64,000 nt of DNA from the NCBI GenBank assembly GCA_013397435.1, contig VZRG01000295.1:458817-522816 (forward strand), given 5' to 3'. The stretch's first letter is position 1, and every line of letters begins with the position of its first letter. Source of the DNA: Erythrocercus mccallii. Lineage: Eukaryota > Chordata > Aves > Passeriformes > Dicruridae. Position numbers and translations under genes: made by a program. This document shows positions 49,460 through 59,620 of the stretch, piece by piece. The notes beneath the pieces were generated by a model. It was not told the DNA's origin. It searched no databases and saw only the letters and a program-made list of their open reading frames with translations.

Positions 49460-51570
49460 ATCCTCTCATGAAAGAAGAAAGCACTAAGCCTCCATCTTCT
49501 GTATGTGTAGGTTTTCCAGCTGGACTGCTGTGAAGTAAAAAGAGGAAAGTGGCCATGTTTTAGAAGAAAGAAATGGATGTAACTACACTCAGTAGGAAGT
49601 GTGGACATGTAAATGCATCTCAATGATTTTGTTCCTGGATTCCAGTTGCAGTAAAGTATGGTCATGCTATGCAGTTTTATATTACCCAAGTACATCTGAC
49701 ACAATTAAAGGGGAACTTTAAGTTTTAAGGATGATGTCAGCAGAATTCAGGTGCTTCCAAACCCAGGAGTCAGCTCAGTCTGTGACTTCAAGATCATGAT
49801 TCTTATGACACACCCTTGCCTAATTGAAAGTCTGGCCTCAGTACATAAGCACTTCTTGAAAACACATTTATGATATCAAAATGTAGGCAGCTTACAAACT
49901 TTCCTGAGTTACATGCAGTCATATATGTTGGCTCCATATTTATTTAATGGTGAGAGAAAGGAATATTTAGAGAATGAGGTAGTCCACCTAGAATTCAGTC
50001 CTTCAAAAAATATTAGTTACCTAAAGTTATACAGGAAAGAAATCTCCGCTGAGTAACAAATTCTGGGGAATTATGCTTATTCCTATTGCTTCAGCTGTCG
50101 ACTTGGGCAACATACTCTGTTTACTAACAATACTCCACTCTGGTTTTTTCCAGCCATGCTTTTTTACTCTTCTATTTATTAGTAGATCAGTTAGTAGTGC
50201 AATTTCTTCTGTTTCCACCAAAATATTCCAGACCACATATTCCTCAGTAAGATCCATTTTGTTTCACCTTTGTGAAGACAGCAGGCAATTTTGTTTTTTC
50301 TCTGACCTTTATGAATAATTAAGTTTGCTGTCTACCTGATTCTATTGTCCAGTCCCCTTTGCCTCTGCTATTTTTATAGAGCATAGAGAACTCCTCATAG
50401 TACTACAAATGCATCTTCATTCATAAATCCCTCATGGAAGATCTGGAATAACTACATCTCTGAACCAAAATAGCAACAATTTATATTATTGTTAACCACT
50501 GTCTTGAAGCTTTTTGAGCTCAGTCTGTCTCCAGATCCTGCTTCTAGACACTTTTTTGTACCACATATTACACAGTGCATAAGCACTTTCTTTTATTTTG
50601 TGTCCCTAATCTCATTATCTCACACCTCCCTACATTTAATTGTGTAAGGCACTTATCTTCCTTTGGGCACAGTCTATTAAATCATCTTGACATTTTTTCC
50701 TTTCTTCTTTTTTTATAAGTTGCTTCCTGGTATGTATCATCAACACATTTCCTTCCTTTGGTGTACATCTCTCCTCCTGGTTAAAGCAAATTCTAGTAGA
50801 GAACTAAATGGTGTGGCAGAGCATGCTCCCTTTAGAACAAATTGTTACTTTCCTTCATGTACTCTTCCCTTTGGTTTTATAACCATTATTTAAGCTCATA
50901 TGTGTCTGTATGTATGACACATTTAATGACCTTTAAGCATAAATTTCAGTGACATGTTAACTATGAAACTCTACTCAAATTCCTTTAACTCTTCTGGTTC
51001 CCTGTTCTTGATTGATCCATACATTATTGCTGCTTATCTTCAACATGATCTGTGGAAACTTTTGCCATATTCTTCTTCAGCATCATTGCAATTAGGATCT
51101 GCTTGGTGGAAATGAAGCAGGAACACAGAAAATAAATCTGAAGTGAGAAACACACCAGTGCGTCTGAATTTAATGAATGTTTATAACAGAAGCTACTGCT
51201 GTTACATTCTATATAAAGATTTTAAAGTAAACTAATATTAAATAAATGTTTTATCAGCAGACTGGAATGTCAGTATTGTTTATGATTGGTTTTGGCTCAT
51301 TAATATTAATTTGCTGATTTGGTAAAAGTCCTGCAGGTTTTTCTTTATATACCTTTAACTTCCTTATGCATTTTAAATATTTTCTTGTTTTATCTCATTC
51401 AGAGATTTAGTTTTACAGACCATTTGTAACTAGGTTCTCTTTTTATATCATTACAGAGGCATCATCTGCAGCCGCTTAATAATTTGTCTTTATGCATTCA
51501 AAAATGCTTTTCTCATCATTTGTCTTTACATGTGCAAAGAAGCTATTTTGTCTTCTTCCCACTCCTTATA

Positions 51571-51597
51571 AATAAATAAATTTATTAATAAATAAAA
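51571..51597. repeat. AATA-type simple repeat
   Basis: AATAAATAAATTTATTAATAAATAAAA is an irregular tetranucleotide repeat with partial inverted symmetry around TTTATT. Confidence 0.8.
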
Positions 51598-51769
51598 TGC
51601 TAAAAGATCATTCTCTTATTCTGGTATTCCATTAAAGTCTAAAAATTCTCTGAAATTGACAGCATGGAATTAACCATTATGTGAATTTTCTTGGGGGTGA
51701 ATAGGGAAAACTCCATGAAAGGAGCTATTTTCTTGTAATAATTAACAATCATTTAACAATCTCATGGGT

Positions 51770-51825
51770 TTGGGCTCTCAGCTGATATAGATTGCTCTGC
51801 TGGTTTAAACCAGCTGAGAGTCTGA
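51770..51825. repeat. nested inverted repeats
   Basis: CTCTCAGCTG (51,775-51,784) pairs exactly with CAGCTGAGAG (51,811-51,820). Overlapping the right arm is a 16-bp perfect palindrome, GCTGGTTTAAACCAGC (51,799-51,814). As RNA the outer stem could extend to about 15 pairs with three G-U pairs. The two structures share bases and so are mutually exclusive. The stem is too short for an ordinary microRNA precursor. Confidence 0.85.
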
Positions 51826-54800
51826 CACGTCAACATTTTCCTCTATTGCTTATTATTTTATACTGAATCAAAATTGCATTTTACATTTAGGGAATTGAAG
51901 GGATAGGAAAGAAGCAAATATTTAATGTTTATAGCTTCTCTTCTGTGTTTCCATGACCCTTTTCTTTCTGTGCCTGCTTTAGATACCACCAATAGATACC
52001 TTATAGTTTTTATGTACTTAACAAAGCCCTCTATTACTCTAATTCTTCTTTCTTTGAAGTGAGTAGAAATTTAAATACTGACTTTAGATTGAGTAGATTT
52101 AGGACAAAGATAAGTTACTTAGGGAGTAGTTACTCATACCAACACACAAATTAATAAATAGGAAATTATTAGGTTATACACTGAGCATTAATGCAGGGTA
52201 ACCATGAAAGCAAGTGTCTCCTATAATACAGATCCCAGGCAACATGGAGATCTTCCATGTAAACAAGTTTCCAGTGACCATTTTTTAGGTACTCATTTTC
52301 AAAATGTGCATGTAATAATCCAAACGATTCTACTTTTCTTTACCATGGGTCATATCTCAGTACTTTAAGGACCACAAAATCCTGAAGGTAGGAATAGAGG
52401 TCATTTTAATATCTACCTATTAGAGGCCGTCTTCTTCTTCAATTTTTAAAGTATTGCTATCACAGACATCATCAGATCTCCTTCAGTTATAGAAATGCTT
52501 TTTTTAAGTGCTGATATGATAGGATTAAAATTTAAGCACTCATGCTTAAGAGCTTAAAACAAGGTGTTCAATGTTTTACCCTCCTTTTCCCTTCCTATTG
52601 CAATGGACTGAGCCTGTAAGTTCACACTGTGCAGATTAATGTCAACACCGCCAGCTTTCCAATATTCGGGGAAATTATAGTACACACACATTGAAAACCT
52701 CAATGTCTTTTTGAAAGCCTTTTCTAAAGCATAATTGCTCATAAAGTAATTTGTAATTTAGAATTGTACAGACTGAGTTCCTATGAATGCCCTCTGGTTT
52801 TGTGCTTATAGTAATATATTGAAAGGAGCAAACAAACTCTTTTCAAGATATCAGTTGAGCTCTGTCTATCCACTCTGACTTCCCTGTTTACTCTGAGGAT
52901 TTTCATTGTTAAATAATTCCTGAACATTTGTTGCACAGTCCACCCTGGGATTTGGCCCTGAGACTAAGCATGCTCAGGAGCAGCAGGAGCCCTGTGAGGG
53001 GATCGGAGGAAGCTGTGTAGCTGCTACCATCCACACAACTGGGCAGGCTGCAGGTAGCATTGCTTTTTGAGATCTAGGAGGAGAGAGATGATTCGTTCTG
53101 GGAGGTCTTCCACCTGCCTCAGCAGTGTATGCCATAATAGACACTCCAACCTTTCCACCCAGCTGATGGGTTTTCCCTGTAAATGTAAATTTCTCTGAGT
53201 TAGCCCACATCTGAGACTGCAGTGGTTTCTCTGAACAATGAAAAAGTCTGAGGGAAACCAATTCAGAACTGACAGCTTCCCCTTCTGTAAACATAATCAA
53301 TAAAGGAAAACATACTAGCTAATGTAAATCCTCTGGTCTGTGCATGAGTAAGGCCACTGCAGCTTGGAGCCTTCTCCTTTACAATAGCTTGTGAAAAGAT
53401 GGGATTTGAGCTCATTACTTTTAGCAATTTCCTCTGAAGAAAAAAAGAAAGATGCTTTTCCCTCTTGAAATTTTCTATAATTAATCTTTATTTCATAATT
53501 ATTGCTGGCTCAAATTTTACATGCTTAGACCGTAAATAACAACTGTGAAAAATAATTCAGGGCTGAAATGAATGAGACATAAAGCTAATTCCTACCAGCC
53601 TTCTTCATGTTGCGTGACACACTGCTTCTTGAAACTGACTGCATCTACACTGTGTGGGAGAGGATGCTACTTTAGGGGGACATGTGCATTCATATCATCC
53701 TGATATATGCTTTGTTTTGGAGCAGGGAACCCAGCTTGGGCTGCAGCCTGAATCCTTACCATCTTGTCAGGTTTAGACCCTGATGCAAGGTGTCACCTTC
53801 TCCATAATGCCCACAGTTCCTTTTTGAAGGAAAAAATGAAAGCAAGCCCAAGAGCCAGATAAACTTCTGCACAGGCAGTCAGGAGACCATGGTTTGGATT
53901 GCACTGGAAGTTAAAATGCATAACACCAGAGGTGGAACCCAGTGTAGGTTCTTAAGAAGTGAATAGCAATTAAGTTTCATCATCTTGCCATGAGTAACTG
54001 AATTTAACTAAGAAATTTAAGTTTTGTTGTAGTCGAGTTGGAGTTCTTCATGGGCCAATGCAGACTCACAGGAACCTTTCTCTGGGAGTTACTCGAACTC
54101 TTATGACAGAGACTTCAGACTCTTCTGACTGAGCTCCTGGTGCTGGCTCCCCAGTGGAGTGGTCAGACTGGGTAATATTAATCCTGTTAATGCCTGAACA
54201 CAACCAGAATTTTTCCAGGAGAAAGATTTTCACAGGAGGCTTTTTTATTAATACTAGAGAAGAAATCTTTATGTGAAGATAAAAAGGGACATAAGAGGAA
54301 GGGGCTTGAACACTTAAGGAGCATTTTCCTAACTGTTTGAAACAGTGTCTGAGATTAGGAAAGTCTGCATGGTACAACTTTCCAGCTGATAATATTGTGT
54401 TAGCCTGTGACCATTTTTCAGTTTCAGCATGCTCTCTTACTATCCTTTTGTTTTTATTTGAAAAGTAATGTTGTCTGATAGAAAGGAATTGTTCCTTGAG
54501 AACTGTTCCTTGAGAGCATTTCTTTCCAATGTGTTTCCCTGATAATTTACTTCTAAAATTAATTATACTAATAAATACAGTTTACAAACATTCTTTATAA
54601 ACCCAGAGAATCCAAATAGGAGAGATGTGACAAATACTCAAAATGTACAGAAGTTTGAGATTTGTATAAAAATTTTTATAAAAAACACGAAAATCTACCC
54701 AGAACAGAAATCTTAACTGAGGAACAGATTTCTTAGTGTCTATTAATTGCACATAGGAGACTTTACAAAGAGCAGGAATCATTCTTCTCTATTTCTGTTG

Positions 54801-55708
54801 CCACACAACCTGTAGCTCTGAGACCTGTAATCTCTGCCAAATTTGATTGAAACTGGCCAAAGTTTAAAAAGTCTTTGGGTAGGCAGTGATAGCTGCATGA
54901 AAACAGTTGAACATGTCTGCATACACGCACACACAGAGGTTGTATTCTATGGGAGGAAAACCATTTCCAACTCAAGCTTTAAGTGTCTGCATTGTTATGC
55001 TCAAAGAGATAATAACTTGTATTAATTATTAAGGGAAGAAATTTCATATTGGAAATGTTTAAGGAAAATAGATCCAGTAGTACTGTGTAGAGAGCTGTCT
55101 GATTGCTCTTCATGTTGCTGAAAGTTGAGGTAGTCTCTGAGTACTCTATGACCTGCCAGGTGGCATCTGCAACAGGCATTTCTTCATCTATACCCCTTCA
55201 GCACCTTAGTTGAACTAGTACGAAGTATTCAGTTATGTGAGAACTAATGTACTTCTTTGTTTTAGACACGTCAACATTAAATTTTTACATAACATTCCAC
55301 AAAAACTCATGTGATAGAATGAAATATTTGTATTGAAGCTTCTACAATAGAAGGAAAAAGTATAGTATATTAAAAGACAAATAGCCTTTTGGCTATGGCT
55401 ATGAACCTGAGGCATTACTGCCATGTCCGGATGTGCCAGAATGAGTTGCTTACTCCTTTTTGCTTAGGCCAGCAGCTGGTTGAGGTCCTTGGGTGAAATA
55501 TGTGAAACCCCAGTAGTTCTTTGAAAAGGCATATGTGGTTCAATCAGCTGGTTCAGACTGCGGTGACAACAAACACTTATTAATAGCACACATTTTTCTT
55601 TGCTAGGTGTTGAACACTGAGCTGAGCAAGAATGAACACAGGCACATCAGGGAGAGCTGTCTGCTTGATTAGAGACTAACTCCACTATACTGTAAACCAT
55701 TCCAATGC
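51826..55708. other. AT-rich non-coding sequence
   Basis: No gene or named repeat is recognised. Frames of about 100 codons near 52,974-53,300 and 54,066-54,377 (both minus) show no known motif. A small partial duplication of TGTTCCTTGAGA occurs near 54,490-54,516. Confidence 0.5.
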
Positions 55709-55804
55709 CTTTCTCTTTCTCCTCCTCTCTTTTCTTTTTCTCTCTTTCTCTCTTTTTCTTTCTCTCTCTCTGTCATCCTCTTTTTTTCTCTTTCTTGTCT
55801 TTTC
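55709..55804. repeat. CT-rich polypyrimidine tract
   Basis: About 96 bases are nearly all C and T, mostly CTTT, CTCT and TTTTC units, with the interruption GTCATC near 55,772. It is a decayed polypyrimidine microsatellite and could adopt triplex structures. Confidence 0.9.
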
Positions 55805-56229
55805 AAAGACCAGTAATTTAAAACAGCCAGTGCTTTTCAAAGATGCCTAGTTTCTTCTCTAATGCCACAGCAGATCATTATCTCTTGCAATGTCATGTTG
55901 ACCTGATTTTGTTCTATACATCTCTATTCTGGTAAACTGGCAAATCCAGCAACTTCTGTGCTATATGTTTGATTTTATTTCTTTTTTGAGGTCTTCTGTG
56001 ACTAGTAGCAGGTTGCCTAGATAAATAAATCCTTCCTTTCTCTGTATGGCATTTTATTCTTGACCAATGGGTTTCAAGTGTACTTGTTTTGGTTTTGAAT
56101 GTTTCATTGGTCACTGCATCTTGCACAGTTTGTTCGGATCTTAAATTGATATGAATGTGGTTGGTCTCTTAGAAAGATGAAAATAACAGAGGTTTAGAAT
56201 ATCCTTGGATTTTCTTGCTGTCTGGCAAA
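55805..56229. other. sequence next to the LINE fragment
   Basis: A 70-codon minus frame (55,914-56,126) lies downstream of the endonuclease remnant on the same strand and might be a more decayed part of the same LINE, but no motif confirms it. Confidence 0.3.
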
Positions 56230-56254
56230 TTTTATGTTCATTTTACATTTGCCA

Positions 56255-56690
56255 TTTTAGAAGGAAAAATTACTTATGAGAACACAGTAAGACAAAACAC
56301 AGTATCAAGGTCCCTTGGATTTGGGTTGATACGCCCCTCTGCCAGGCTTCCCTGCTGTTCATTCCATTCTTTAGTTGTCGCGTCTACTTTGGCATTAATG
56401 TCACCCATTACAAAGTGTAAGTTGTGTTTTGGTATTCTGTCAATCACACTTTTGAGACAATTGTAGAATTTGTCCTAGTCACTGTGTTCTTCTGTCAGAA
56501 AACATCTCTGCATGATTGACATCTTTAGGAACTTGGTTTGGAATCTGGCATATATGATGTGCTGGCTGATAGCTCCCAAACCAAAGCGTGATTTTTCCAC
56601 AAGATCTGTCATGGTGAATGTTATCCAGTTTGCATTTTCTTTGTCACACAGGTGGTTCAGCTTTCTGTGGGTCCCCAATTTTTATCTTTA
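56255..56690 (-). mobile_element. LINE apurinic endonuclease-like fragment, RTE-like
   Basis: On the minus strand one frame is open from about 56,678 to 56,260 apart from a single stop at 56,475-56,477. It holds IIYARFQTKF and then, after the stop and in the same frame, VMGDINAKV (56,385-56,411). GD-x-NAK(V/I)G is the hallmark of the exonuclease-endonuclease-phosphatase fold in RTE-type LINEs and related cellular copies, and the upstream xIYARFQTK-like strand is in the expected place. The catalytic D and N of GDxN are both present. No reverse-transcriptase domain was found on either side. RTE elements are rare in birds and in several lineages are thought to have come by horizontal transfer (AviRTE). 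The alternative is a relic of an old amniote LINE. Confidence 0.55.
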
Positions 56691-57309
56691 GCAAGGATAA
56701 TAACAGGAGTAAAGAAGAGAACATCAATGCCCCTTACAGGGGCTTGTAAGCACATGGAAGGAAAGGTACAGGAATATTTCCCTGAAAATCATTAGGACAA
56801 ACCACAATCCCTGCATGTTTACCTTGTTCCAGACCTTCCTATTCCCATGAGCAGAAGCAGATAACCAGACAGCAATTCTATTAAATAGCTGGTCAGAGTA
56901 TCCAGGGTGGTGTGAATTTTTCCTTGCTTTCTGAGTCACTGCACTCCTGCAAAGCTCTCGGAGATGGTACAAACTCCTCATCTAGCATTACTAGTCTTAG
57001 AAATGCAAACTGCCAAAACAGAGAAATAATGAAAGAACAATATAGACCCTGAAAACATTAGCATGATATGGAAATAATATGAGATTTGTCTTAGGAAAAT
57101 GTGACTGCACTGTAAGTAATAATAATTTGAGACGTATGACTTGATATGCAGGAGAAACACAAAAGTGGTAATACTGCAAAAATCCCGAAGTGGAAGGTGT
57201 AGTGATGAACACTTCATTGCTATAATGACGGGATAATACTGAATACCACTTTGGACTGTCTACTTAAAGGCATACTTTTTCCAAAGGAACTTCTGTGAAT
57301 CCATGGGGA
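56691..57309. other. non-coding sequence between LINE fragments
   Basis: An 85-codon minus frame (56,724-56,981) lies just upstream of the endonuclease fragment but does not show the expected N-terminal endonuclease motifs. The rest is AT-rich with no recognised feature. Confidence 0.4.
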
Positions 57310-57797
57310 AAACTCAAGTCAATTCTGGCCATCCTATAGTAAGAAAGATACTGCCAATCTGAAGGGAATTTGGAAGAGCAACAAAGCTGATTAAAAGATT
57401 TGTTGGACTGAGGTATAAACATAAATATGTAAACTATTGCTTGATTAAGCCACAGCTAAGGTGAGTGGAGGAAAATCAGGGAATGGGATAACATTAGCAT
57501 ACCCATTGATATGGGGCATATGGCCATATATATCCATATATGGCCATAGATATCCAAGAAGAAGTGTTTCTTGTGGTTACTGTACATTTTGTAATTAGCA
57601 CTATAAATAAGACACTTAAAATGGCTATTGCAAGGAAACCCCTCATTTTTACTAGGCTATAAAAAAGAGAATCATTAAGACCCTTAAAAGTGAAAAGCCT
57701 CTAGCACTGGCAAAAGTATAGAGGGGATAATCTCACAGTTGCAGGGGAACAGATTGGACAATCTTTGGTCTCTTTCCCTCATTTCAGATTCTGGTAC
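57310..57797 (+). mobile_element. CR1 LINE fragment, very old and interrupted
   Basis: The left part contains gaagagcaacaaagctgatt (57,373-57,392), corresponding to the 'agggcaacaaagctggtg' region of CR1. The right part contains ggaacagattggacaatctt (57,746-57,765) followed by tggtctctttccctcattt, corresponding to the CR1 3' end 'ttggactagatgatcttt...tcccttccaac'. The order and strand agree. About 200-250 bases between them (57,480-57,720) do not align by eye, so this is either heavily decayed or contains other DNA, including a palindromic cluster. Confidence 0.5.
57519..57548. promoter_or_regulatory. CArG box within repeated palindromes
   Basis: TATGGCCATA, itself a perfect 10-bp palindrome, occurs at 57,519-57,528 and again at 57,539-57,548, exactly 20 bp apart, or about two helical turns. 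Between them CCATATATGG (57,534-57,543) matches the SRF consensus CC(A/T)6GG exactly. The cluster lies in the unaligned middle of an old CR1. SRF binding is inference. An AT-rich microsatellite origin is possible. Confidence 0.4.
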
Positions 57798-58339
57798 CAA
57801 TGTGTATTTAGTATTAGACTGGCTCATTTTGTCTTCTCATTGTGGTAATCTTTCACCTGCTTTGCTTTCAGAGAAGAACTCATGTAATATATCAATTATC
57901 AATGTAATATTCAGCTAATCTTCTGCTTATGTCTTGGACTGTTTCTTCAGATTACAACATAAAGAATGTCTTTAGAGCTGTAAAAAAAATATTATTTGGA
58001 AGCCAAGAGTGGAAATAAATTATCCATCTTCCTATTTTACTTTAATTGTGAAATATTTCTGGCTTTCCTTAGTTATATACTTTATACTTTAAAAAAAAAT
58101 AACACTCAAAAACCCCCAAGAAACGCTGCTTGTCTAAAAACATAACTAGTTTATTTCAGAAGATATGGAAAACACATAAATACAATATCCATTATAGTCT
58201 CTTCAGCTAGCAAGAACAAAAATTATACAGTCTTGGCATTATTTTTGTCAATATTAATATAATTGACTAGGGGGCAGGGTAATCTAACAGCAACAGCTTT
58301 GGCATGTTACATCGAAGCCAAAAAAATTGGAGTAGTTAG
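57798..58339. other. AT-rich non-coding sequence
   Basis: No gene or repeat is recognised. An A-run lies near 58,091-58,099. Confidence 0.5.
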
Positions 58340-59620
58340 TTAATATCCTCAGCCTAACCTTCGTATAATCGCATTACCTCCAGAACCTCTGTCACTCATG
58401 ACAGATGTCCAGGGAGAATTTGGTTGTGAGAGCATGAACAAGAGGATAAGTGGTCTGCAGCTCAGCAAAACCACACATAGCTTCCAGTAATGCCTCAGAC
58501 ATCCTCCATGAACACGGGGATGTTGCACTGCCAGTAGTTTATATCTCTTGCCTCTGAATGGTCCATAATAATTCTGCCTTCTCCCCATCCTGAAAAACCA
58601 TCTTTTTCTGAGCAAAAGCTCTGTTCATAAATGCACCCAAAACACCTGCCAGCAGCTGGATCAAATCCACTGGCTGGCAATTAGCGTGTTTTGTTGGGGA
58701 CAGAGCAGCCCTGGCTCTGTCTGCCAGCGCTGTGATGTGCCTGCCAGCAGCCAGTGTCATGGGAAGGTGTGAAAGCATCACGGCCACCACCACTCCTGCC
58801 CCACAATTTAGCAGGTACCCTGTGGTTTCTGAACTGAGAAGCCTCATGCTTTCCCTGAAAAACATATATTGTCCTACTGTAATGTTTTTGTGTCACTGTA
58901 GCTGGGAACCAGTACAGCTAAAAGGAGAGTAACAAATGTATGCTCTGCAGTTTGCATTGTTCCCCTAGGTTCTATATCTGACACCTAAAAAGTGTTGTTG
59001 TTGAGGCGGTCACGACACAAAACAGTGCTCAGAATGTCTCACTATTACTGGTTGGTGGCTCACCTGCTTCCAGGTGTCTTGATAATAGAAAATCAGGTCC
59101 AGACCTCTCTGTGGCTTCTACACACCACTCTCATCTCCACCAAGGCCACCTCCTCCACCCTTTCCCAGTGTGTCAATGTCTCCAGTCACTAGGACCTCAT
59201 ATGGGTCCAGAAGTTGAGATGGACACTGCACTCTAAGTGCTTCATTAAAAACATCAGAAGGCTCCAAACATCAGCACCTCATTATCTTAAAGTCTCTCAT
59301 TCCTTTTCTCTGTAGCCTCCCAAGTCCAGCTCCACACAGCTCTGGCTCTTTCTCTCCTCCTCCAATTGTGGCTGGCTCCTTCCTGTCCCCATCACGGCCA
59401 TCTAACCCTGCCTGTCCTACGCACAGTGTCTGACCTTTTCTGTCCCTCACACGACCTGTCCCTTCCTCCTCACAGCACAGCCAACAAACTCCAACTGACC
59501 CTCTCCCAGCTAACTCACTGTTACCACACCCATAGCTGTGAGGGCAAGGCTGTTCCCACTTTTTGGTAATTAACACAGCTGCAATATATCAGGGGCAAGA
59601 TTGCCTTCAGCACTATCTGT
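58340..59620 (-). mobile_element. possible LTR-element remnant (GC-richer segment)
   Basis: This segment is GC-richer than its flanks in two parts, 58,380-58,930 and 59,080-59,560. The second part, read on the minus strand, is purine-rich with the texture of avian endogenous retrovirus LTRs (for example gcagctgtgttaattacc near its start). The first part has several overlapping minus-strand frames (88, 108 and 71 codons) with no recognised viral or cellular domain. No paired LTRs, primer-binding site or target-site duplication were found. An unrecognised non-coding exon or other retroelement is possible. Confidence 0.28.

Larger units (their letters stand above)
45721..51769. other. AT-rich non-coding sequence
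   Basis: No gene is recognised. A GC-richer patch at 46,774-47,160 opens a 128-codon frame that has no known domain. Simple repeats include a TCAT run (47,731-47,747) and AATA-type repeats (51,571-51,597). The stretch 51,230-51,330 has a FOX-like TATTGTTTATGATTGG and TTAATATTAATTTG, but no stronger support for regulation. Confidence 0.5.

Noticed and set aside
51770..51825. MicroRNA precursor
   Set aside because: The stem is about 15 pairs, too short for a roughly 22-nt duplex with flanking stem, and a competing palindrome disrupts it.
52910..53320. Possible CR1 or coding exon, because of a GC-richer patch with a 108-codon minus frame
   Set aside because: None of the ordered CR1 words are present and no splice-flanked coding segment or known protein motif was found.
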